A stretch of 41,149 nucleotides of DNA from CAZBBB01 sp964490005 (GTDB taxonomy: Bacteria > Planctomycetota > B15-G4): contig CAZBBB010000020.1 of assembly GCA_964490005.1 (NCBI GenBank), positions 1 to 41,149 of the forward strand, written 5' to 3'. Shown here one piece after another: positions 7,731 through 16,303 of this stretch. The notes below the pieces were generated by a model. The model saw only the letters and a list, made by a program, of their open reading frames with translations. It ran no database searches and was not told the DNA's origin. A program made the translations under genes and the position numbers. Every line of letters begins with the position of its first letter. Within the stretch, counting starts at the first letter, position 1.

Positions 7731-8018
7731 TCAGCCGCCCGAGACGGCGGGCAGGATCGACAACACGTCGCCCGCGACGAGCGGCGTGTCGAGCCCCGCG
7801 CGGTCGCGCACGTGGCTGCTGTTCACGAACAGGTTGACGTGCCGGCGTACCGCGCCGGTCTCGTCGCACACGCTGCGGTGCAGTTCGGGATGGCTGTGCG
7901 CGAGCCCGGTCAGCACCGCGCGCACGAACAGGCCCGGGCTCGCCGGCCAGGGCAGTTCGCTCGCCCCCCCGCAGCACTCCCGCAGCGGCCCCGGCAGTCG
8001 GATCGTGACGTGCTCCAC
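7731..8018 (-). CDS. MoaD/ThiS-like beta-grasp protein
   Basis: 95 residues from GTG at 8018. It opens with the beta-grasp strand pattern 'VTIRLPGPLRE' and ends 'DVLSILPAVSGG'. The 'L-x-x-G-D-x-(V/L)-x-(I/L)-(L/P)-P-(A/P)-V-(S/A)-G-G' ending is the hallmark of MoaD and ThiS sulfur carriers, whose C-terminal Gly-Gly is adenylated and thiocarboxylated. 'HVNLFVNSSHVRDRAGLDTPL' corresponds to the usual 'vFvNg.-vR...gldTpl' stretch. No MoaE, MoeB, ThiF or ThiG gene is present here, so a sulfur-carrier role in cofactor synthesis is not supported by context. It lies 11 bp downstream of glgB and 15 bp upstream of the BNR propeller. Confidence 0.8.
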   Translation of the reverse strand: MEHVTIRLPGPLRECCGGASELPWPASPGLFVRAVLTGLAHSHPELHRSVCDETGAVRRHVNLFVNSSHVRDRAGLDTPLVAGDVLSILPAVSGG

Positions 8019-8029
8019 GCGCCCGGCCC

Positions 8030-10240
8030 TCAGCTCGGCTGCAGCACCAGCGCCGAGAGCGGCGGCAGCACGAGCGCGATCGACTGCGGGAAGCCGTGGA
8101 ACGGCACGGCCTCGGTCGCCACCGAGTCGCGCGTCAGGTGGTCGCTGCCGCCGTACACGCCCGCGTCCGAGTTGAAGATGCACTCGTAGCGGCCCGCGCG
8201 CGGCACGCCGATGCGGTAGGACGGCCGCGGCACGGGCGTGAGGTTGAGCACGGTGGCGAGGTGCTCGTCGTCGCTCCAGCGCAGGAAGGCCAGCACCGAC
8301 TGCGCGCCGTCCCTGCAGTCGATCCACTGGAAGCCGGCCGGGTCGGGGTCGCCGCGCCACAGGCAGGCGTGGCGCCGGTACAGGTGCCCGAGGTCGCCCA
8401 GGCAGCGCATCAGTCCCGCGCGGGGCGGGTCCTGCGCGAGGTGCCAGGGCAGGCTGGCGTCGTGGTCCCACTCGCTCCAGGGCGCGAGTTCGGCGCCCAT
8501 GAACAGCAGCTTCTTGCCGGGCCGCAGGTACTGGTAGGCGAACAGCGTGCGCAGGTTGGCGAGCTTCTGCCACTCGTCGCCGGGCATCTTGTTGAGCAGG
8601 CTGCCCTTGCCGTGCACGACCTCGTCGTGGCTGAGCGGGTTGATGAAGCACTCGCTGTGCTCGTACAGCATCGCGAAGGTGATCCGGTCGTGGTGCCACT
8701 TGCGGTGCACCGGATCCTTGGCGAAGTAGGCCAGCGTGTCGTGCATCCAACCCATGTTCCACTTGAAGGTGAAACCGAGGCCCCCGCGCTCGGGCGCGTC
8801 GGTGACGCCCGGCCAGGCGGTCGACTCCTCGGCGATGAGCGCGGTGCCGGGGCACTCTTCGCGCACGACCGTCGTGAGCTCGCGCAGGAAGTCGATGGCC
8901 TCGAGGTACTCGCGGCCGCCGTACTTGTTGGGCAGCCACTCCCCGTCGGCGCGGCTGTAGTCGCGGTACAGCATGCTCGCCACGGCGTCGACGCGCAGGC
9001 CGTCGGCGTGCAGCTCGCGCAGCCAGTACAGCGCGCTCGCGATCAGGAAGCCGCGCACCTCGTTGCGCCCGAGGTTGAACACGCGCGTGTTCCAGTCGGG
9101 ATGCACGCCCAGGCGCGGGTCTTCGTGCTCGTACAGCGCCGTGCCGTCCCAGCGCAGCAGCCCGTGTTCGTCGTCGGGGAAGTGCGCCGGCACCCAGTCG
9201 AGGATCACGCCGAGGCCCGCCTGGTGCAGCGCGTCGACGAGGAAGCGGAAGTCGTCGGGCGTGCCGTGGCGCGAAGTCGGCGCGAAGAAGCCCGTGACCT
9301 GGTAGCCCCACGAGCCGCCGAAGGGGTGCTCCATGACGGGCATGAACTCGACGTGCGTGAAGCCCAGCCGCAGGCAGTGCTCGACGAGCTGCGGCGCCAG
9401 CTCGCGGTAGTCGAGCGGGCGGTTGTCCTGCTCGGGCACGCGGCGCCAGCTCGACAGGTGCAGCTCGTAGATCGACATCGGCGCGCGGCGCGGATCCTTG
9501 TGGGCGCGCGCGTTCATCCACGCGCCGTCGCCCCAGCCGTGGTGGTCGAGGCGCTGCACGATCGAGGCCGTGCCGGGCCACTGCTCGTGCTTGAAGGCGA
9601 AGGGGTCGGCCTTGTAGCGCTGCACGCCGTCGTGCCCGAGCACCGCGTACTTGTAGAGGTCGCCCGGCTGCACGTCGGGGACGAACAGCTCCCACAGCCC
9701 CGAGGCGCCCAGGGGGCGCATCGGGAAGCGACCGGCGTCCCAGGCGCAGAAGTCGCCGACCACCGAGACGCCCTGCGCGTTGGGCGCCCAGGCGACGAAG
9801 GTCGCGCCCGCCGCGCCGTTCACGCGGCGCGGGTGGCAGCCCAGCACCTGCCACAGCCGGCGGTGGCGGCCCTCGTTGAACAGGTGCAGGTCGAGTTCGC
9901 CGAGGCTGCAGGGCAGCGCGTGCAGCGCCTCGATGTCGCGCCGCGCGAACTGCGCGGGCGGGCGGGGCGGCGCGGGCGGGCGTGCCGCGGCTGCCGGCGC
10001 GATCTTGACGGGGCTCGTCGGCACGGGCGCGGGCTTCGATGGCGACGCGGCCGCGACGACGGTCGCGGCCGGCGAGCGGCGGCGCGTGCGCGCGCTCGCC
10101 GCCTTCTTCTTCTTCTGCTGCTTCTTCTTCGGCGGCGCCTTGGCCGCCTGCTTCGCCGCCGACTTCGCCGGCTTTGCCGGGTTCGTCCGCTTGCCCGCGG
10201 TCTTGCCGCGCGCGCCCTTGCGCTTTCTGCCTGCCGCCAT
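8030..10240 (-). CDS. glgB: 1,4-alpha-glucan branching enzyme with histone-H1-like N-terminal tail
   Basis: A 736-residue GH13_9 branching enzyme, which transfers alpha-1,4 chains to form alpha-1,6 branches in glycogen. Residues about 100-225 hold the N-terminal region and CBM48 ('ATFVAWAPNAQGVSVVGDF'). The catalytic barrel carries the nucleophile D418 (LRVDAVASM), acid/base E471 (LIAEEST) and transition-state D539 (PLSHDEVVHGK). Unusually, residues 1-97 form a Lys/Ala/Pro/Arg-rich, low-complexity tail (GKTAGKRTNPAKPAK, PPKKKQQKKKK, TRRRSP) resembling a histone H1 C-terminal tail. The ATG at 10240 is the start that includes this tail; there is no later ATG or GTG before the conserved enzyme. 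It follows glgX after 71 bp with an internal promoter-like TACGAT. Confidence 0.95.
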   Translation of the reverse strand: MAAGRKRKGARGKTAGKRTNPAKPAKSAAKQAAKAPPKKKQQKKKKAASARTRRRSPAATVVAAASPSKPAPVPTSPVKIAPAAAARPPAPPRPPAQFARRDIEALHALPCSLGELDLHLFNEGRHRRLWQVLGCHPRRVNGAAGATFVAWAPNAQGVSVVGDFCAWDAGRFPMRPLGASGLWELFVPDVQPGDLYKYAVLGHDGVQRYKADPFAFKHEQWPGTASIVQRLDHHGWGDGAWMNARAHKDPRRAPMSIYELHLSSWRRVPEQDNRPLDYRELAPQLVEHCLRLGFTHVEFMPVMEHPFGGSWGYQVTGFFAPTSRHGTPDDFRFLVDALHQAGLGVILDWVPAHFPDDEHGLLRWDGTALYEHEDPRLGVHPDWNTRVFNLGRNEVRGFLIASALYWLRELHADGLRVDAVASMLYRDYSRADGEWLPNKYGGREYLEAIDFLRELTTVVREECPGTALIAEESTAWPGVTDAPERGGLGFTFKWNMGWMHDTLAYFAKDPVHRKWHHDRITFAMLYEHSECFINPLSHDEVVHGKGSLLNKMPGDEWQKLANLRTLFAYQYLRPGKKLLFMGAELAPWSEWDHDASLPWHLAQDPPRAGLMRCLGDLGHLYRRHACLWRGDPDPAGFQWIDCRDGAQSVLAFLRWSDDEHLATVLNLTPVPRPSYRIGVPRAGRYECIFNSDAGVYGGSDHLTRDSVATEAVPFHGFPQSIALVLPPLSALVLQPS

Positions 10241-10273
10241 CACCGAGGCTCCCGGAAACCGACCCGACGCGCC

Positions 10274-10279
10274 ATCGTA
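10274..10279 (-). promoter_or_regulatory. Putative -10 element (TACGAT) for glgB
   Basis: In the 71-bp glgX-glgB gap the minus strand reads TACGAT-GGCGCG, the same -10-plus-GC block seen at other starts in this window. It ends 33 nt upstream of the glgB ATG. This would give glgB, the MoaD-like gene and the BNR gene their own transcription start within the operon. Confidence 0.4.
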
Positions 10280-10311
10280 GGCTTCGCGCGTCCGCCGTCC
10301 ACTCGCCCCCG

Positions 10312-12405
<2,094 letters not shown>

Positions 12406-12411
12406 GGCCGC

Positions 12412-12417
12412 AGGCTA
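12412..12417 (-). promoter_or_regulatory. Putative -10 element (TAGCCT), leaderless geometry for glgX
   Basis: The minus strand reads TAGCCT-GCGGCC-ATG; the TAG is also the stop codon of the upstream zinc-ribbon gene. A nearly identical TAGCCT-GAGCGGCCC-ATG precedes the radical SAM gene at 23785. No ribosome-binding site lies between box and start codon. Confidence 0.4.
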
Positions 12418-12927
12418 GCTCCCGGTGCCGGCGTGGGCTTCCCACGTCGCCAGGTCGAAGGGGCGGCAGGAGGGGCCCGGCGGAAAGCCGCGCCACTGCG
12501 ACTTGCAGCGATAGCAGATGAGCACGCGCCGCACGACGAACAGCAGCAGCGCGACGTCGAGCAGCGTGAAGGCCAGGAGCGCGGCGACCATCCACGGCAG
12601 CGGCAGACCCGAGAGCAGCAGCGCGGCGTAGACGGCGACGACGACGATCACGCCCAGCCGGCCGTTCATGTCGCGCTGCGCGTAGAGCGTGTGGTAGCCG
12701 CAGGCCGGGCAGCCATCGAGCACGGCGTTGGGGCCGAAGTGGTGCAGCCAGTCGAGCGTGCGCGTCCGCCGGCAGCCCGCGCACGCGACCTCCTTGGGCG
12801 CGTCCCGGGCCGGCGTGCCCACGCGCGTCTCGGTGAAGCGCGCGCACTCGGGGCAGCTCAGCGCGAAGGAGCGCACGACGTGGTCGCGACCGGGCAGGCG
12901 CCGGTGCGTGCTCGGCGCGGCGCTCAC
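12415..12927 (-). CDS. Zinc-ribbon membrane protein
   Basis: 170 residues starting at a GTG that overlaps the previous stop (GTGA). The N-terminal half has three CxxC knuckles (CPEC, CAGC, CPAC) and a fourth (CYRC) follows the membrane region, suggesting two zinc ribbons. The middle has two hydrophobic segments ('GVIVVVAVYAALLLSGLPLP' and 'WMVAALLAFTLLDVALLLFV'), so the ribbons flank a hairpin in the membrane. No named family is recognised. Co-translation with the upstream polytopic protein suggests that the two form a complex. Confidence 0.75.
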   Translation of the reverse strand: MSAAPSTHRRLPGRDHVVRSFALSCPECARFTETRVGTPARDAPKEVACAGCRRTRTLDWLHHFGPNAVLDGCPACGYHTLYAQRDMNGRLGVIVVVAVYAALLLSGLPLPWMVAALLAFTLLDVALLLFVVRRVLICYRCKSQWRGFPPGPSCRPFDLATWEAHAGTGS

Positions 12928-13775
12928 AGCGGCACGCCCGTGCCGCCCTCGACCATCTTGCCCATGAGTTCGCCGAGGTAGACCACCACGCACATGGCGT
13001 ACAGGATGCCGGTCGCGGGCTGCGTGCGCTCCATGCGCACCGTGACTTTCGTCATCAGCGCCAGCACGAACGGCACGAGCAGCCCCACCGGGATGCGGGC
13101 CCAGACGTTGACCACGTCGAGCACGCGCTCGGGGTGGCGCGCGAGCAGCTCGTCGAGCGAGGCGTTGCCGGGGCCGTACAGCGCCGGCCCCGTCCACCAC
13201 AGGGCCAGCCCCGACACGGCGGCCTTGCCGGCCAGCAGCCAGGGCAGCGGCGAGACCAGGCGCGCGAGGTGGCCGACCGACAGCCCCTGCGACACCAGAT
13301 ACCAGTGCCCGAGGATCATGCCCCAGGTGGTGAAGCCGAGCACCGCGGCCGAGCCCAGCGAGCCGGCCAGGACGAGCGCGCCGTGGCCGGCGAGGGCCGG
13401 ACGCTCGGGTGCGCCGATCGATTCGGGCCGCAGCGCGGCGAGGGCCAGGGCCGCCAGCGCGGCGAGCAGCGAGAGCGCCAGCAGCGCGCGCTCGGCCCGC
13501 GGGCGGTCCCAGCCGCAGACCGCGGCGAAGCCGAGCTGCGCGAGGGCCGCCACGCCGACGGCTCCGCCGAGCGCGACGACCGGGCCCGGCGCGCCCCCGG
13601 CCAGCGCCGCCGGCCAGGCCAGGCTGCCGGCCAGCCCGTAGAGCGCGACGACGATCCAGCCGGCGAGCTTGAAGTACTTGGGCCCGAGCGCCGCCCGGTC
13701 GTTCACCGCGAAGGTCGCGATGGAGCCCGCGCCGAGCTGCAGCAGGAAGAGCAGGCTGACGGAAGCGAGGTCCAT
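12924..13775 (-). CDS. Polytopic membrane protein of unknown function
   Basis: A 283-residue protein with about seven to eight hydrophobic segments, starting MDLASVSLLFLLQLGAGSIA. Notable polar elements in or near the membrane are 'GMILGHWYLVSQGLSVGHL', 'NVWARIPVGLL' and 'VVYLGELMGKM'. The buried His/Trp/Tyr (GHWYL) could be a cofactor or substrate site, but no family is recognised. It is the first gene of the run that continues through the zinc-ribbon protein (4-base overlap) to glgX and glgB. The start ATG at 13775 faces the divergent VWA gene across 177 bp. Confidence 0.75.
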   Translation of the reverse strand: MDLASVSLLFLLQLGAGSIATFAVNDRAALGPKYFKLAGWIVVALYGLAGSLAWPAALAGGAPGPVVALGGAVGVAALAQLGFAAVCGWDRPRAERALLALSLLAALAALALAALRPESIGAPERPALAGHGALVLAGSLGSAAVLGFTTWGMILGHWYLVSQGLSVGHLARLVSPLPWLLAGKAAVSGLALWWTGPALYGPGNASLDELLARHPERVLDVVNVWARIPVGLLVPFVLALMTKVTVRMERTQPATGILYAMCVVVYLGELMGKMVEGGTGVPL

Positions 13776-13838
13776 GCGGACCGCGGAGGATAGAAAACCG
13801 GCCCCGCCCCGGCCGAAACCCTTTCATATCGACGCGGA

Positions 13839-13867
13839 TTGACGGATTTCCGGGGCGCGCCTACACT
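13839..13867 (+). promoter_or_regulatory. Sigma70-type promoter (TTGACG-17-TACACT)
   Basis: TTGACG at 13839-13844 and TACACT at 13862-13867 are separated by exactly 17 nt, followed by TCGCCCG. This is the best canonical promoter in the window. It would start transcription around 13874, leaving about an 80-nt leader before the VWA gene ATG at 13953. Confidence 0.65.
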
Positions 13868-13952
13868 TCGCCCGCCTCATCGGGAACGGGCACGACGGTC
13901 GATGTACGCCGCCGCGCGCCCCTCTCCGCCCCGACCTCCGGAGTCGTTCACC

Positions 13953-15431
13953 ATGCGTCGCCTCGCCCTGCTCTCCGCCTCGCTGCTGCTCGGCACCTCG
14001 CTGGCCGCCGCCCAGACCGTCACCTGGAACCCCGACACCTGCGACTTCGTGCTCGACCCGGGCGAGTTGCAGGAGGTGCTCGTGACGGCCTGCCTGCCGG
14101 GCGTCGAGTCCAAGGCCGACATCTACCTGCTCGCCGACACGACGCAGAGCATGACCCCGATCCTCAACCAGCTGAAGACGGACGCGGTGCAGATCGTGTC
14201 GACGCTGCTGGCCACGCCCGACGTCGACATCCGGGTGGGCCTCGGGCAGTACCGCGACTTCTTCAACCTGCCCTGCCCGCCGCAGCCCTTCGTGCACCAG
14301 GTCGACCCCACGACCAACCAGGCCGACATCGTGGCCGGCATCAACACCTGGTTCGCCGACTGCGGCGGCGACGGCAGCGAGGCGCAGTTCTACGCGCTGT
14401 ACCGGCTCGCCACCGACAACTCGATCCCGTGGCGGCCCGACGCCAAGCGCATCATCGTGTGGTTCGGCGACTCGCCCGGGCACGACCCGATCTGCGACGT
14501 CCTCGTGGGTTTCGGCGTCCCGACCTTCCCGATCGACGAGGCCCTGCTCACGGCGGCGCTGCAGTCGGCCGGGCCCGGCGGCGCGACGATCGTCGCCATC
14601 GGCACGCCCACCAGCCAGCTCGTCTACCCCAACGCGCTCAACTCCGATCCGGCCCTGTTCGCCGAGGACTACGCCTTCTTCTGCCAGCCGGGCGGCCTGC
14701 CCGGCCAGGCCAGCCGGCTCGCGGCCGCGACCAACGGCGTCTCGACGCAGGTCGCCACGCCCGGCGACATCACCGACGCGATCCTCGGTTCGGTCGAGAG
14801 CGTGCTGACCTTCGCCGACGTCACGCTCGACGTGCTCGGCGACATCGGGCCCTTCGTGCAGTCGATCTCGCCGGCCAGCCACGAGGACGTGCGGCTGCCG
14901 ACCGACCCCGACGAGGAGGTCTGCGTCGACTTTCTGGTCACGCTCGTCGGGCCGCCCTGCGCCGACCAGGTCTTCCTCTACCAGGGCGCGCTGCAACTGG
15001 CCGTGAACGGCACGCCGGTCTCCGAGCACCCCGTCTCGATCACGCAGCCGTCCTGCTACACGCCCAGCAGCCTGCTCGTGCTGGGCATCCGGCGCGACGC
15101 GAGCAACCAGCCCTTCGAGAACGGCGGCCCCGAGGACGTCAAGCTCGTGACGATCACGATGTCGATCCCGGGTCAGGGCACCGTGTTCCCGGCGCTCGCC
15201 ATCCCGAACAACGCCGCCATCGTCGGCTTCGAAGGCTACGCGCAGTGCATGCTGCTCGACCAGCTCACCTTCCCGCTCGATCCCTTCAAGACCAGCAACG
15301 GCCTGGTGTTCAAGCTCGGCGCCAACAACCTCGGCATTCCCTACGGGGCGGGCAGCGGCCTGTCGCTGCAGCTCGCGCACCCGGCGCTGCTGGGCGGCAC
15401 GCTCGAGATGGACTGCACGCTCGCCCCCTGA
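13953..15431 (+). CDS. Secreted von Willebrand factor A-domain protein
   Basis: 492 residues. A clear signal peptide (MRRLALLSASLLLGTSLAAA, cleavage before QTV) supports the ATG at 13953; upstream in-frame starts would add a non-signal extension. The VWA fold is indicated by 'DIYLLADTTQSMTPIL' (a D-x-T-x-S metal-site variant), 'DVDIRVGLGQYRDF', 'GGDGSEAQFYALY' and 'RIIVWFGDSPGHDP', an arrangement like the integrin-beta I-like domain. The C-terminal half contains beta-sandwich-like repeats rich in paired cysteines (CADQ, SCYTP, QCMLL, MDCTL) and no membrane anchor. VWA domains bind protein ligands through a divalent metal; here a surface adhesive role is likely. It is convergent with the small ORF at 15452, with 20 bp between them. 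Confidence 0.85.
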   Translation: MRRLALLSASLLLGTSLAAAQTVTWNPDTCDFVLDPGELQEVLVTACLPGVESKADIYLLADTTQSMTPILNQLKTDAVQIVSTLLATPDVDIRVGLGQYRDFFNLPCPPQPFVHQVDPTTNQADIVAGINTWFADCGGDGSEAQFYALYRLATDNSIPWRPDAKRIIVWFGDSPGHDPICDVLVGFGVPTFPIDEALLTAALQSAGPGGATIVAIGTPTSQLVYPNALNSDPALFAEDYAFFCQPGGLPGQASRLAAATNGVSTQVATPGDITDAILGSVESVLTFADVTLDVLGDIGPFVQSISPASHEDVRLPTDPDEEVCVDFLVTLVGPPCADQVFLYQGALQLAVNGTPVSEHPVSITQPSCYTPSSLLVLGIRRDASNQPFENGGPEDVKLVTITMSIPGQGTVFPALAIPNNAAIVGFEGYAQCMLLDQLTFPLDPFKTSNGLVFKLGANNLGIPYGAGSGLSLQLAHPALLGGTLEMDCTLAP

Positions 15432-15451
15432 GCCGCGCGCGGCGCGCGCCG

Positions 15452-15637
15452 CTACTTGTCGAAGATGTTGCGGTCCTTGGGGATCTGCCGCTCTTCGATC
15501 TCGGCCAGGTGCAGGTCGGGGGCGGCGGGATCGGTCGGCGCGGGCCGACTCTCGCCGCGGCGCGCGGGCGGCGCGATGGGGAACGCGTTGCGCCGGGGCG
15601 AGGCGGGCGCGGCGTCGCGGTCGTCGGGGCGGGTCAT
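15452..15637 (-). CDS. 61-aa peptide, last gene of the radical SAM/two-component operon
   Basis: The ORF starts at an ATG that overlaps the stop of the response-regulator gene (ATGA), the same coupling used elsewhere in this operon, which makes it very likely real. The product is hydrophilic, Pro/Arg/Ala/Asp rich (MTRPDDRDAAPASPRR...) and ends 'DLHLAEIEERQIPKDRNIFDK'. It has no cysteine and no membrane segment or signal peptide. No family is recognised. Because the operon begins with a B12-type radical SAM enzyme, it could be a substrate or regulator peptide, but this is inference from position only. Confidence 0.6.
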   Translation of the reverse strand: MTRPDDRDAAPASPRRNAFPIAPPARRGESRPAPTDPAAPDLHLAEIEERQIPKDRNIFDK

Positions 15638-16287
15638 GGGGCACCTCGGGGCACGATGTCGTTGTCGAGCGCGAAGCGGATGATCTGGGCCGTGTGCGAG
15701 AGTTCGAGCTTGCTCATCAGCCGCGCGCGGTAGGTGCTCGCGGTGCTCTCGCTGATGCCCATCTGCAGCGCGCATTCCTGCAGGTTCTTGCCGCCGCCCA
15801 TGTGGCGCAGCAGCTCGAACTCGCGCTGGCTGAGCTTGTCGAGGCCCACGTGCCGGCCCTTGGGGCCGCGGCGGTGCTCCTCGAGCTGCGCGGCGAGCCG
15901 GGGGGGCAGGTAGTCGCTGCCCGCGTGCACCGTGCGGATCGCGCGCACGAGGTCCTCGACGGCGTCGGACTTCACGACGAAGCCGTGCGCGCCCGCGTCG
16001 AGCGACTTGATCACGTAATGGATGTTGTCGTGGACGGTCAGGATGATGACGCGCACGTCGGGCGCCTCGCGTCGCACGCGCGTCGTGACCGCGGCGCCGT
16101 CGAGGTCGGGCAGGCCGTAGTCGACCACGAGCACGTCGAGGCCGCCGCGCGCGACGAGCGCGAGCGCCTGCTCGCCGTTGTCGGCCTGGCCCACCACGCG
16201 CACGCCCGCCTCCTCGGCGAGCGCCTGCGCGAGCCCCTGCCGCACCATGCGGTGGTCTTCGGCGATGGCGACGCGGATCGGGCTCAT
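15634..16287 (-). CDS. NarL/FixJ-family response regulator
   Basis: 217 residues. The receiver domain (about 1-120) has the acidic pair E10/D11, the phospho-acceptor D56 (LVVDYGLPD), T84 and K106 (FVVKSD). The LuxR-type helix-turn-helix spans about 150-205 ('LSQREFELLRHMGGGKNLQE', 'GISESTASTYRARLMSKL'). It acts as a DNA-binding transcription regulator when phosphorylated, almost certainly by the histidine kinase encoded 16 bp upstream. Its stop overlaps the start of the 61-aa ORF. Confidence 0.93.
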   Translation of the reverse strand: MSPIRVAIAEDHRMVRQGLAQALAEEAGVRVVGQADNGEQALALVARGGLDVLVVDYGLPDLDGAAVTTRVRREAPDVRVIILTVHDNIHYVIKSLDAGAHGFVVKSDAVEDLVRAIRTVHAGSDYLPPRLAAQLEEHRRGPKGRHVGLDKLSQREFELLRHMGGGKNLQECALQMGISESTASTYRARLMSKLELSHTAQIIRFALDNDIVPRGAP

Positions 16288-16303
16288 GCGCGGTGCTCTT
16301 CGC

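Noticed and set aside
15432..15451. Intrinsic terminator between the VWA gene and the 61-aa ORF
   Set aside because: The GC-rich stretch is weakly self-complementary but has no clear stem-loop with a T-run.
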